Below, piece by piece: positions 45,633 through 54,270 of a stretch of DNA of 64,000 bases. The stretch spans positions 678,878 to 742,877 of the forward strand of contig CAVSRM010000008.1 in assembly GCA_963730365.1 (NCBI GenBank), written 5' to 3'. The position numbers and the translations under genes are program-made. Every line of letters starts with the position of its first letter. Within the stretch, counting starts at the first letter, position 1. The notes beneath the pieces were generated by a model. It was not told the origin of the DNA. It ran no database searches and saw only the letters and a program-made list of their open reading frames with translations. The stretch is from Fodinibacter sp963730365. GTDB lineage: Bacteria; Actinomycetota; Actinomycetes; Actinomycetales; Dermatophilaceae.

Positions 45633-46732
45633 CCGAGCCACGCACCCTGTCCTCCGACGAGCTTCACCTCCTCCTGCAGGGAGCGTGCTTCCTCGGCTCC
45701 GGCGGTGGCGGCCCCCTCGCGCTGGGCCGGCAGTTCATCGATGACATCGCGACGTCGGGGAACCCGGTGCGCATCGTCGACGTCGCGAGCGTCCCGCCCG
45801 ACGCGACCGGGGCGATCTCCGCCGGGGTCGGGTCGCCGACCGCCGCCGCGTCGGGGTTCCCCTCGGACGCGGCCGGAGTCGCCTGGCGCGAGCTGGAGAA
45901 GGTCGTGGGCCACCCCCTGGACCACATCGTCCCGGCGGAGATCGGCGCGGGCAACACGTTCATCCCGCTGCTGCTCTCGTCGCAGACCGGGCTGCCGGTC
46001 ATCGACGGCGCGGGAGCCGACCGTGCGGTGCCCTCGCTGCCGCTGTGCACCTTCGCCGCGGCCAAGGTCCCGCTGGGCACCGTGGTGCTCGGCAACAGTG
46101 ACCTCGTGCTGCGCTTCGCGACTCCGGACCCGGCGACCGCGGACACGGCGATGAGGGCCCTCCTCGGTGGCGGCGTCTTCGCCGAGGACGCGGGCTCCGC
46201 GTCGTGGGCGATGACAGGGGCCCAGATCAGTGAGGGCGCGATCCGCGGGACGACGAGCAGGGCGCTGGAGGTGGGCAGGCTGCTGGCGACGTCGAGCGAC
46301 CCGGTGAACGACGTCGCCCATCAGTTGGGGGGCTCCGTGCTGGTTCGCGGAAAGATCACCGCCATGGGGGAGGTGACGGCCGGTGGCTTCGACACCGGCC
46401 ATGTGACGATCACCGAGACGAGCACCGCCTCGGGCACGGGTGCCAACTCGGTCACTGTGGTCAACGTCAACGAGAACCTCATCGCCTACTCGGGGCAGTC
46501 GCCCACGGTGCTCGCCACCGCGCCCGACCTGCTCTGCTACGTGACCGCCGACGGAGAGGCCTTCTCCAACGCCGAGGCGGACGACCACTTCAAGGCCGGC
46601 ACAGAGGTGGCGCTCGTCGTCGTGCCCTCATCGCCGCAGATGCGGGACCCCTACCTGCTCGACGGGTTCCGGACGGTGCTGGCCTCGATCGGCTACTACG
46701 GGCCCCTCGCGCTGCTGCCGGCAACAGCCTGA
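45629..46732 (+). CDS. DUF917 family protein (thiohydantoin desulfurase/hydantoinase-like)
   Basis: This 367-residue protein has the DUF917 signature, including the N-terminal GSGGGGPLALG loop and the PAEIGAGNTF segment. Characterised relatives include S-methyl thiohydantoin desulfurase, and others lie in hydantoin utilisation clusters. No hydantoinase, permease or PucR regulator is adjacent, so the substrate cannot be told. ATG 45629 overlaps the cyclase stop (ATGA). It ends the four-gene operon, which may use cAMP-linked control. Confidence 0.85.
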   Translation: MTEPRTLSSDELHLLLQGACFLGSGGGGPLALGRQFIDDIATSGNPVRIVDVASVPPDATGAISAGVGSPTAAASGFPSDAAGVAWRELEKVVGHPLDHIVPAEIGAGNTFIPLLLSSQTGLPVIDGAGADRAVPSLPLCTFAAAKVPLGTVVLGNSDLVLRFATPDPATADTAMRALLGGGVFAEDAGSASWAMTGAQISEGAIRGTTSRALEVGRLLATSSDPVNDVAHQLGGSVLVRGKITAMGEVTAGGFDTGHVTITETSTASGTGANSVTVVNVNENLIAYSGQSPTVLATAPDLLCYVTADGEAFSNAEADDHFKAGTEVALVVVPSSPQMRDPYLLDGFRTVLASIGYYGPLALLPATA

Positions 46733-46750
46733 CCCGCGGTCTCCGGCGTG

Positions 46751-46769
46751 ACCCGCGGGCCCCGCGGGT
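46751..46769 (+). terminator. GC-rich hairpin after the DUF917 gene
   Basis: ACCCGCGG and CCGCGGGT form an 8 bp stem with a 3 base loop, 18 bases past the stop. There is no T-run. Confidence 0.45.
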
Positions 46770-46967
46770 GGGGTCGGCGTGGACGCCGTGCCTGCGGGAG
46801 GGGACACTGAGGGGTGTGAGGGGTCGACGAGCCGCCCCGCGGCGCGAGTGCGCCGCGCCCGGCCACGGCATCCCCGTCCGTCGTCCGGCCGGCTGGTCGG
46901 CACCCCGACGGGTCCCCGCACACCTCGAACCTCCCGTCCACCCGCACCCGATCCACCGGAGCACCAC

Positions 46968-47027
46968 GTGACCACGACGCACCACCCCCTGGCCGATGCC
47001 ACCACCCCCACCGGGGCCCGCCGATGA
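46968..47027 (+). CDS. Possible 19-codon leader ORF coupled to RNase J
   Basis: This short frame opens with GTG preceded by CCGGAG, encodes 19 residues (VTTTHHPLAD then Thr/Pro-rich), and its TGA overlaps the RNase J ATG in an ATGA. The overlap is the arrangement used for translational coupling throughout this genome. It could be a leader peptide or the remains of an upstream gene. In many actinobacteria dapA precedes the RNase J gene; no dapA is seen here. Alternatively it is chance. Confidence 0.3.
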   Translation: MTTTHHPLADATTPTGARR

Positions 47028-48721
47028 GCCGCCGGGGCTCGCGCCGCAAGCCCAGCGGCTCCCTGCCCGCCCTCGCCAAGGACGGCCTGCGCGTCGTCCC
47101 GCTGGGCGGGCTCGGCGAGATCGGCCGCAACATGACCGTCTTCGAGCACGCCGGTCGGCTGCTCGTCGTCGACTGCGGGGTGCTCTTCCCCGACGAGTCC
47201 CAGCCCGGGGTCGACGTGATCCTCCCCGACTTCACCTGGATCCGGGACCGGCTCGACACGATCGACGCGATCGTCCTCACCCACGGCCACGAGGACCACA
47301 TCGGCGGCGTGCCCTACCTGCTGCGCGAGCGCCCCGACATCCCCGTCGTCGGTTCGCGCCTCACCCTGGCCCTCATCGAGGCCAAGCTCGTCGAGCACAA
47401 GATCACCCCGGTGACCGTCGAGGTCGCCGAGGGCGACCGGCGGACGTTCGGCCCGTTCGACTGCGAGTTCGTCGCCGTCAACCACTCCATCCCCGACGGG
47501 CTCGCCGTCGCGATCCGCACCGCGGCCGGTCTCGTGCTGCACACCGGCGACTTCAAGATGGACCAGTTCCCCCTCGACGGCCGGGTCACCGACCTGCGCT
47601 CCTTCGCGCGCCTGGGCGAGGAGGGCGTCGACCTCTTCCTCGTCGACTCGACCAACGCCGAGGTGCCCGGGTTCACGGTCTCCGAGGGCGAGCTCGCCCC
47701 GGCGATCGACAAGGTGTTCCGCGAGACCAAGGGACGGGTCATCGTCTCGAGCTTCGCGAGCCACGTGCACCGCATCCAGCAGATCCTCGACACCGCGCAG
47801 CGGCACCGCCGCAAGGTCGCCTTCGTCGGCCGGTCGATGGTGCGCAACATGGGCATCGCCCGCGAGCTGGGCTACCTCGACATCCCCGACGGCCTCGTCG
47901 TCAAGGACCTCAAGGCCCTGGAGCGGCTGCGGCCCGACCAGCAGACGATCATCGCCACCGGGTCGCAGGGCGAGCCGATGGCCGCGCTGGCGCGGATGGC
48001 CAACCGGGACCACCCGGTGAGCATCACCGAGGGTGACACGGTGCTCATGGCCAGCTCGCTCATCCCGGGCAACGAGAACGCGATCTACCGCGTCATCAAC
48101 GAGCTGACCCGGTGGGGCGCCACGGTCGTGCACAAGGGCAACGCCAAGGTGCACGTGTCGGGGCACGCCAGCGCGGGCGAGCTCGCCTACTGCTACAACA
48201 TCATTCGCCCCTCCAACGTGCTTCCGGTGCACGGCGAGTGGCGGCACCTGCGCGCCAACGCCGACATCGCCCTCCGCACCGGCGTGGATGCCGACCGCGT
48301 GCTCATCGGGCAGGACGGCAGTGTCGTCGACCTCGTCGACGGCAAGGTCCGCATCGCCGGCACCGTGCCGGCCGGGCTCGTCTACGTCGACGCGATGACC
48401 GTCGGCGGAGCGACCGAGGAGTCGCTGCACGTGCGGCGCACCCTCGCCGAGGAGGGCGTCGTCACCATCGTGTGCATCGTCGACCCCGATACCGGCAAGC
48501 TCACCGAGGACCCCGACTACCTCGTGCACGGCTTCCCGCCGGATGCCGTGGACTTCTCGGGCGCCACGCCCGCCGTGCAGAAGGCGCTCACCAAGGCGTC
48601 GAGCGACGGCATCGAGGACCTCGAGCAGATCGAGGACCTCGTCCGCCGGGCCACGTCGAACTGGGCCCACCGTGCGCACCGGCGCAGCCCGCTCGTCATC
48701 CCGGTCATCGTCGACGCCTGA
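47024..48721 (+). CDS. rnj: Ribonuclease J
   Basis: RNase J is a metallo-beta-lactamase/beta-CASP ribonuclease with endo- and 5'-exonuclease activity, acting in mRNA decay and rRNA maturation. The 565-residue protein has the zinc motif HGHEDH (87-92), further ligands in HTGDFKMD and a C-terminal HVSGHAS. The beta-CASP insert (VDSTNAE, SSFASHVHR, GRSMVRN) is complete. It lies alone between the DUF917 gene and glutaminase. The start overlaps a very short upstream frame. Confidence 0.96.
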   Translation: MSRRGSRRKPSGSLPALAKDGLRVVPLGGLGEIGRNMTVFEHAGRLLVVDCGVLFPDESQPGVDVILPDFTWIRDRLDTIDAIVLTHGHEDHIGGVPYLLRERPDIPVVGSRLTLALIEAKLVEHKITPVTVEVAEGDRRTFGPFDCEFVAVNHSIPDGLAVAIRTAAGLVLHTGDFKMDQFPLDGRVTDLRSFARLGEEGVDLFLVDSTNAEVPGFTVSEGELAPAIDKVFRETKGRVIVSSFASHVHRIQQILDTAQRHRRKVAFVGRSMVRNMGIARELGYLDIPDGLVVKDLKALERLRPDQQTIIATGSQGEPMAALARMANRDHPVSITEGDTVLMASSLIPGNENAIYRVINELTRWGATVVHKGNAKVHVSGHASAGELAYCYNIIRPSNVLPVHGEWRHLRANADIALRTGVDADRVLIGQDGSVVDLVDGKVRIAGTVPAGLVYVDAMTVGGATEESLHVRRTLAEEGVVTIVCIVDPDTGKLTEDPDYLVHGFPPDAVDFSGATPAVQKALTKASSDGIEDLEQIEDLVRRATSNWAHRAHRRSPLVIPVIVDA

Positions 48722-48796
48722 CGGTGACCGTCGATTGGCGGCCGGGCGTTCCGGGCGTGGCCCTAGGCTTCCCGCAGCCCTAGAGAGAGGCGACCG

Positions 48797-49822
48797 ATGA
48801 CCAGGCTCACGATGCACGAGGGGCTCCCGTACGACGAGGAGACCACGCCCGCGCGCGTCTCCACCGGTGACCTTCCACGGCCCGACGAGGTGCGGAGGCT
48901 CGTGGCGGAGGCGTACGAGCTCTACCGCTCGAACGGTGACGGGGCGGTGGCCGACTACATCCCGGTGCTCGCGGCGGCCGACCCCGACCTGTTCGGCATC
49001 TCGGTGGTGGGCGCCAGCGGCAGGTCGGTCGACGTCGGGGACGCCGACGCGCGGTTCTCGATCCAGAGCGTCTCCAAGCCGTTCGTGTTCGCCCTGGTCT
49101 GCGAGGAGATCGGCTACGAGCAGGCGCGGCGCAAGCTGGGCGTCAACAGCACCGGCTTCCCCTTCAACTCCCTCATGGCCGTCGAGCTGAACGAGGACCG
49201 GACCATGAACCCGCTGGTCAACGCCGGCGCGATCGCGACGACCAGCCTCGTGCCGGGGGACACGGCGGACGCGAAGTGGGAGTGGATCCGGGACGGGATG
49301 TCACGGTTCGCCGGGCGCGAGCTCAGCGTGAACGAGGAGGTCTACGCGTCGGAGTCGGCGACGAACCTGCGCAACCAGGGCATCGCGCACCTGCTCGAGA
49401 GCTACGGCCGCCTCTACTTCGACCCCGACCAGGCCACCGACATCTACACGCGCCAGTGCTCGCTGGAGGTGACGGTGCACGACCTCGCGGTGATGGCGGC
49501 AACGCTGGCCAACGGCGGGGTGAACCCGCAGACCGGTGAGACGGTGATCGTGTCCGGCGTGTGCCGGCGGGTTCTGGCGGTGATGGCCACGGCCGGCCTC
49601 TACGAGCTGTCGGGCGACTGGCTCTACGAGATGGGCGTGCCGGGCAAGAGCGGTGTCAGCGGGGGCATCGTCACCGTATCCCCCGGCAAGGGTGGCCTCG
49701 CCACCTTCGCGCCGCCTCTGGATGAGGCCGGCAACAGCGTGCGCGGACAGCTCGTGACGAAGCACCTCGCCGAACGACTCGGGCTGAACCTCTTCGCCTC
49801 GCGGGCCGCCGCGCCGGACTGA
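48797..49822 (+). CDS. glsA: Glutaminase A
   Basis: Glutaminase A hydrolyses glutamine to glutamate and ammonia in the cytoplasm. The 341-residue protein has a serine-dependent, beta-lactamase-like fold with SxxK in FSIQSVSK (S91, K94), NPLVNAGAI, and the C-terminal GKSGVSGG motif. The length is slightly over the usual 305-330 because of an N-terminal extension. ATG 48797 has an AGAGAGAGG site. It could affect the glutamate signals sensed by the PknG/GlnH operon, but that link is only inferred. Confidence 0.95.
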   Translation: MTRLTMHEGLPYDEETTPARVSTGDLPRPDEVRRLVAEAYELYRSNGDGAVADYIPVLAAADPDLFGISVVGASGRSVDVGDADARFSIQSVSKPFVFALVCEEIGYEQARRKLGVNSTGFPFNSLMAVELNEDRTMNPLVNAGAIATTSLVPGDTADAKWEWIRDGMSRFAGRELSVNEEVYASESATNLRNQGIAHLLESYGRLYFDPDQATDIYTRQCSLEVTVHDLAVMAATLANGGVNPQTGETVIVSGVCRRVLAVMATAGLYELSGDWLYEMGVPGKSGVSGGIVTVSPGKGGLATFAPPLDEAGNSVRGQLVTKHLAERLGLNLFASRAAAPD

Positions 49823-50172
49823 CACCTCTCGGTAGGTCATCGGCAGGTCGACTACGACGACCCGGCACTCGCCTCGGAGGTCATCTCGCTGGTTCTTGGC
49901 CTGCATGGGCCGGGTGGGCGACCCTCGCAGCGGATCTTCTCTTCCTCGCCGTGTTCTTCGGCGCCGGGGACACACCCCCGTTCGTGTGCTACCCGGTCCT
50001 GGCCGTTGCGTCGACGGGAGCGAGGGGTGGACCTCCCCTGTGCACCTGTGTGAGGCTCGTCGGCGCCACGGTTTTCGCTCGCCCTGCCCGGAGGGCGGAA
50101 TGGGGCGTGGACGAGGTGGAGCGCGCGACGAGCGGGACCTGACCGGCGAGACCGGGTCGCCACGTCGAACGG
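49823..50172. other. 350 bp gap between glutaminase and the ThrE-type exporter
   Basis: I see no convincing coding frame, tRNA or strong hairpin here. A short + strand frame (49951-50142) lacks a ribosome site and any recognisable feature. The gap should contain the exporter promoter. Confidence 0.5.
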
Positions 50173-51561
50173 ATGAGGAGGCGCACGTTGCCCACGGACG
50201 ACCACGGCTGGACCGCGTCCACCGACGTGGTGGTCACCTTGGCGTTCGCCGCCGACGCGGGGCAGCAGATGCTCGAGTCGAGTCCCTCGGTCAGCGAGGT
50301 GATCGGCCGGCTGCGAGCCTTCATGGCCGCGGTCGGGCTGCCGGAGTGCGAGGTTGATGCCACCCTCAGCTCGGTGACGCTGAGCTACTGGACACCCGGG
50401 ATGTCGGCGCCGGTGACGGTCATGCGCACGGTCCGGGTGGCCAGTCCGCGGCTGGGCCGGTTGTCGGGGACCGTGGACCTGCTGGACCGGGTAGAGCAGC
50501 GAGACGTCGAGGTGGCTGCGGCAGTGCACGACCTGAAACGGCTCAAGAAGGCACCCGGCCCGCGGCAGCGCTACTACCTGTTGGCGGTGCTGGCCTCGGT
50601 CATGGGATGGGTCGTCTACCTCAATGGCTTCTCGGCGACGACGGTGCTGGTCGCCCTGCTCGCGACCCTGCTGACCGCCCCGATCATCCCGATGGTCGAG
50701 CGACTGGGACTCCCCGAGGTGTTCGGGACCGCCTTGGTTGCCGTGGTGATCGCCGCGGTCCCCAACCTCGCCGCGGCCAACGGGATGTCCATCGTCGTCG
50801 GACCCGCCGTCGTGGGTGCCCTCTACGTGTACCTGCCGGGGGTGGCGGTGGTGTCCTCGGTCATCGACGGCCTCAACAACGCCCCGCTCTCTGCCGTGGC
50901 CCGGGGCATCTCCGCCCTCGTCACCGCGGGCGCACTGGCCCTGGGCATGCTCGCCGGCAACACGATCGGGGCCGGCCTCGGCTTGGTGTACAGCCCCATC
51001 GATGCCACCTCGGTGCCTCTCCCGGTCTCGGTCATCGGCGCCGTCGTGGGGATGGCTGGGCTGGCGATCGCGTACGGAACCCCCCGCCGGGCGCTCGCCC
51101 CGACGTTGCTCATGGGCTCGGCGGGCTGGATCGCGATCGCCCTGCTGACCCAGCGCGGGTCGGCGAGCGGGTGGGTGGTGTATGTGCTGGCCGCCAGCGT
51201 GGTCGGCTTCATCGGCGTCGTCGCCGCGGCCGTCCAGCGCTCGACCACCAGCGTCTACCTCGGCGTCGCCATCCTGCCCCTCGTCCCCGGGTTCACCCTC
51301 TACCGGGCCATGCTCGCCCTGGCCCAGGGTGAGCCGGGGGCGCTGTCGATCCTGGGCAGCGTCGCCATCATCTCCATGTCACTCGCCGCCGGCGTGGCCG
51401 TCGGGGTCGCGGTCGGCGGCAACCTCATCCGGGGCCGGCGCATCCTCGCCCGGTACATCCCCCCACCCCCGATCCCGGCGCGACGGCCGAGACGGCCGAG
51501 ACCGGCGACCCCGACCACCCCGGCGACTCCCCGTGAGGGCAGGCCAGGGCCCCCGTCATGA
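50173..51561 (+). CDS. ThrE-type threonine/serine exporter
   Basis: This protein of about 462 residues has a soluble N-terminal ThrE domain (about 20-125) followed by roughly ten membrane helices. That is the single-chain form of the threonine/serine exporter family in actinobacteria. It would export Thr/Ser using the proton gradient. The tail is Pro/Arg-rich and cytoplasmic. The ATG at 50173 opens the frame, but the TTG at 50188 lies 7 bases after a GGAGG site that is itself inside the first codons, so the TTG may be the real start. Confidence 0.88.
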   Translation: MRRRTLPTDDHGWTASTDVVVTLAFAADAGQQMLESSPSVSEVIGRLRAFMAAVGLPECEVDATLSSVTLSYWTPGMSAPVTVMRTVRVASPRLGRLSGTVDLLDRVEQRDVEVAAAVHDLKRLKKAPGPRQRYYLLAVLASVMGWVVYLNGFSATTVLVALLATLLTAPIIPMVERLGLPEVFGTALVAVVIAAVPNLAAANGMSIVVGPAVVGALYVYLPGVAVVSSVIDGLNNAPLSAVARGISALVTAGALALGMLAGNTIGAGLGLVYSPIDATSVPLPVSVIGAVVGMAGLAIAYGTPRRALAPTLLMGSAGWIAIALLTQRGSASGWVVYVLAASVVGFIGVVAAAVQRSTTSVYLGVAILPLVPGFTLYRAMLALAQGEPGALSILGSVAIISMSLAAGVAVGVAVGGNLIRGRRILARYIPPPPIPARRPRRPRPATPTTPATPREGRPGPPS

Positions 51562-51804
51562 CGTGATGGCGCCGGTGACTCAGGGACCTCGACATGGGCC
51601 TGAGGCGTCGGATGCCCGCAAGGGAGATGCCAGGCTCCCGTGCATGAGGGGATGCTGACTCCTCGGCGGCGGACGCGATGGGCGCGTGGTTGGCGCCCTG
51701 GAACGCGACCCGGGTCTGACGCTGACCGTGTTCGGGAGGCCGGCTGGAGCGCCATCGGACTGCTACGCAGGACCCACTTCAATGCTTCTCGGGTACGAAC
51801 GCGA

Positions 51805-51838
51805 CAGAGACCCCTCCCGACGAGCGGAAGGGCCTCTG
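51805..51838 (-). terminator. Imperfect hairpin bordering the tRNA-like remnant
   Basis: CAGAGACCCCTCCC pairs imperfectly with GGAAGGGCCTCTG around a 7 base loop. It lies just past the tRNA 3' end on the - strand, as expected for the terminator of an original - strand tRNA-Ala gene. Confidence 0.5.
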
Positions 51839-51845
51839 ACCTGGG

Positions 51846-52013
51846 TGGAGCCAAGGCGGCTCGAACCCCTAACGCCCTGCTTGCAAGATCCCCCTGTGGG
51901 GCGTGTGAGGGGGTGCACAAGCGCAGGTCAGGGCGCTGCGAGGCAGCTGATCGCGGCAATTTCGCACCCCGCTGCAGTCCGCTTCTGGGGTACGAATCTG
52001 GGGTCCAGCCGAG
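51846..52013 (-). repeat. Island repeat copy A: tRNA-Ala 3' half plus attachment-type sequence
   Basis: On the - strand this reads from the anticodon loop (TTGCAAG, anticodon TGC) through the variable region and T-arm to the acceptor end TGGCTCCA, with the U70 expected of tRNA-Ala. The T-stem has a mismatch and there is no 5' half, so it is not a working tRNA. On the + strand it is followed by GGGGTAC-type direct repeats (TTCTGGGGTACGAATCTGGGGTC). Copies B and C share this whole layout. Confidence 0.8.
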
Positions 52014-52401
52014 GGAGGTCGGCGGCGCTGAGGTCGCCTTGGTCCGGCGAGTCCTCGTACGGCGGAGGGAACACCAAACCACCGAGCGACGCGGGCAGCA
52101 CCTCTTGATCACAACGAACGCCGACGCCCACAAAGGTCGGCCGACGGCCGCTGGCGGCCGTCCCGACCCCCAGCGGTTCGTCCGGTCCGCCTGAGCGCCG
52201 ACGACCCCCGTCACTTCGCCCACGATGTCCGCGCCCCCTTCCGTCACTCCGCCCACATGGGGCTACCCGTCTGGCCGACTCCGGACCCGGCAAGATCCAC
52301 CAGAGCGACACGCCCGCAACCTTGGAACTCCGTCGGTGAGGACAGGGCCCCGGGGGGTGCGATGAGGGAGAACTTCTCACCCCATTCGAGACGGCCCCCG
52401 A
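52014..52401. other. Non-coding, degenerate stretch inside the island
   Basis: There is no convincing gene. It includes two near-identical 14-mers, GTCACTTCGCCCAC (52211-52224) and GTCACTCCGCCCAC (52244-52257), and leads into the transposase remnant. It is probably decayed mobile-element sequence. Confidence 0.5.
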
Positions 52402-52691
52402 GGGCGCGAGCTCATGGACGCCGTCATCGACGCGGTCAGCGCCGATGTCCCGAAAGCGCTGACCGCGCTCATCACGCTTGGGCGGACCTTGAAGAAGCGG
52501 GCCGCCGAGGTGCTCGCCTACTTCGACCGGCCAGGCACCTCGAACGGACCCACCAAAGCGATCAATGGTCGCCCCGCCCCGAGCAGCTGCGCGGCTCCGC
52601 CCTCGGCTTCCGCAACCTCACCAACTACATCGCCCGATCACTACTGGAAACAGGCGGATTCAGACCACGTCTACAGTCTCGTTTGGGATGA
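52402..52691 (+). pseudogene. ISL3-family transposase, C-terminal remnant with frameshift
   Basis: The stretch GRELMDAVIDAVS...ITLGRTLKKRAAEVLAYFDRPGTSNGPTKAINGR is the C-terminal part of an ISL3 DDE transposase, including the region after the last catalytic residue. The frame then shifts near 52570, where the expected next segment (LRGSALGFRNLTNYIARSL, then LETGGFRPRL) appears in another frame up to a stop at 52691. The N-terminal three quarters is absent. It is an old IS remnant and no terminal inverted repeats were recognised. Confidence 0.85.
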
Positions 52692-52878
52692 GCCGAAGAG
52701 CCGGAAATGTGGACTGTGGCGTATGGCGAGATGCCCGCTAAGGGGCCGATTCGATAAGCACATGGGGGGCTATGAGGCAATTCTCTCATATGGCTGAGAG
52801 GAACAGCGTGGGGAGTTAGCGTGGCAAGGCCGCCAAACGGGCGGTGAACACGACAACGAAAGAGCAAGGAGCAAGCGA

Positions 52879-53697
52879 ATGCGCAAGTGGATCTTGAGCG
52901 CGATCGGAATTGCCCTGACAGCGCTGGTGTGGGGGGCCGCTCCAGCGAACGCAGCGAACAGCACCCTGTGGGAGCAGGATTTCTCAAGCGATACGTCGGG
53001 CTGGCTCGACGAGAGCAACGGCTGGTACGGGACGATCACCCACAACGCGGCCGACCAGACAGCGACTGTCACGCAATCGGACACCGGGCCCTTCACGAGG
53101 TTCGATGGGTACCGGTACGAGTGGCCGGGGGATTGGATGGCTGAGCAGGACGTCTATCTCGACCCGTCCTGGCCCGACGGCACCATCTTTCAGTACACGG
53201 TGGCCAGCAGTTCAACGGACCCGGACAGCGGTCACCTTCGCGACTTCGTCTTCCATGTGGGCGTGGACGCGGACGGTCTGTGGGTGTTCGGCGACAACAA
53301 CGCCTACCCCGGCGACTACTACAAGTCACCCAACGCCGTGAGCATCCCGGCGACACAGGCAGGGTGGTACACGTTGCAGCAGGTGTTCGCCAACGACAAC
53401 GGGGTCCTCGCCGTCACGATGAACGTCATCGACTCCACCGGAAACACGGTCTACACGACCACGCGGAGCAACAGTGGCGACACGATCCCTGACGTCGTCG
53501 GGGGCAACCGCTACGGCTGGTTCTACCAGGTCGCCGTGCCTGGTGGGCTGGAGATCGACAACACGCGACTCTCCCTCGTCGTGCCGACCCCCGGGACCAA
53601 GGACGACTGTAAGCACGGCGGCTTCACGTCCTTCGGCTTCGAAAACCAGGGCCAGTGTGTTGCGAGCATCACCGCGAACGGGAACGCCGGCAAGTAG
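52879..53697 (+). CDS. Secreted protein of unknown function with C-terminal Cys motif
   Basis: This 272-residue protein has a classical Sec signal peptide (basic MRKW, hydrophobic core, AxA cleavage near residue 25). A beta-rich domain (about 26-235) of the kind found in laminin-G/lectin-like folds follows. A short C-terminal motif CKHGGFTSFGFENQGQC recurs at the end of many secreted actinobacterial proteins and probably forms a disulfide. ATG 52879 has an AAGGAG site. It is the cargo of the first island block, between repeat copies A and B, and a strong terminator follows. Confidence 0.78.
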   Translation: MRKWILSAIGIALTALVWGAAPANAANSTLWEQDFSSDTSGWLDESNGWYGTITHNAADQTATVTQSDTGPFTRFDGYRYEWPGDWMAEQDVYLDPSWPDGTIFQYTVASSSTDPDSGHLRDFVFHVGVDADGLWVFGDNNAYPGDYYKSPNAVSIPATQAGWYTLQQVFANDNGVLAVTMNVIDSTGNTVYTTTRSNSGDTIPDVVGGNRYGWFYQVAVPGGLEIDNTRLSLVVPTPGTKDDCKHGGFTSFGFENQGQCVASITANGNAGK

Positions 53698-53718
53698 CCC
53701 TTCCACACGCTGACGAGT

Positions 53719-53750
53719 AAGGGGAGACGGGCCGCTACCCGTCTCCCCTT
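53719..53750 (+). terminator. Strong intrinsic terminator after the secreted protein gene
   Basis: AAGGGGAGACGGG and CCCGTCTCCCCTT form a perfect 13 bp stem around the loop CCGCTA, 21 bases past the stop. Confidence 0.88.
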
Positions 53751-53809
53751 CGCATATCGGGCTTCGTACCTGAGGTGGGGGTCATGACATTCGGGGGTGC
53801 GCGAGTGCG

Positions 53810-53978
53810 TGTAGCCAAGGGGACTCGAACCCCCAACCCCCTGCTTGCAAAATCCCCGAAGGGCTTCCGCGAGAGGCTGATTGAGCACGGAATGGGGCGT
53901 TCTGGGGTACCCGATCACGCCCATTTCGTACCCCACTGCAGTACTCTTCTGGGGTACAAATCCGGGGTACAGCCGACG
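53810..53978 (-). repeat. Island repeat copy B: tRNA-Ala 3' half plus attachment-type sequence
   Basis: It has the same layout as copy A: acceptor end TGGCTACA, an intact T-arm (GGGGG TTCGAGT CCCCT) and an anticodon-loop TTGCAA on the - strand. About 130 bp with several GGGGTAC motifs in both orientations follow on the + strand. Compared with A the T-stem pairs fully but acceptor position 71 differs. There is no tRNA 5' half. Confidence 0.82.
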
Positions 53979-54189
53979 CAATGTTGGCAATGGCGGAGCA
54001 ACTGCAAGGCGGCTCCTCGCGTGGCGGAGGTGGTTCGGTCTCCGCCGCCTCTCCTCCTCCAGTGGGCTCCCTTTCGTTGATCGACAGCTGGCGGTGCCAC
54101 GAAGGAACGCGCCCCCTCGCTCGTAGTCACTCTTGGCATGCCGACCCATCGCTTCTGTCTGGCTGGCGTGACACATGGATTTGTCTGAT

Positions 54190-54242
54190 TACCATGACAA
54201 ATGTCTATGTCATGGTAGCGTGACAACCGTAAATGTCACGCT
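54190..54242 (+). promoter_or_regulatory. Two abutting palindromic operators upstream of hipBA
   Basis: TACCATGACA-N8-TGTCATGGTA (54190-54217) and AGCGTGACA-N8-TGTCACGCT (54217-54242) share the core TGACA-N8-TGTCA and meet at one base. E. coli HipB operators also have two half-sites with an 8 bp spacer (TATCC-N8-GGATA). They lie 29 bp before the hipB start, so they are likely autoregulatory sites. Confidence 0.8.
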
Positions 54243-54270
54243 GGCCAGACAGTGGCCGAGAGGAGGCCCC

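Noticed and set aside
42855..45641. Long - strand open frame of 928 codons
   Set aside because: It is antisense to the cyclase/ATPase gene, with no recognisable domain and shadow-type composition.
49951..50142. Small + strand gene between glutaminase and the exporter
   Set aside because: It has no ribosome site, no recognisable motif and composition like the surrounding non-coding DNA.
51846..51890. Complete tRNA-Ala gene at repeat copy A (and at B)
   Set aside because: Only the half from the anticodon loop to the acceptor 3' end is present; no matching 5' half lies next to it.
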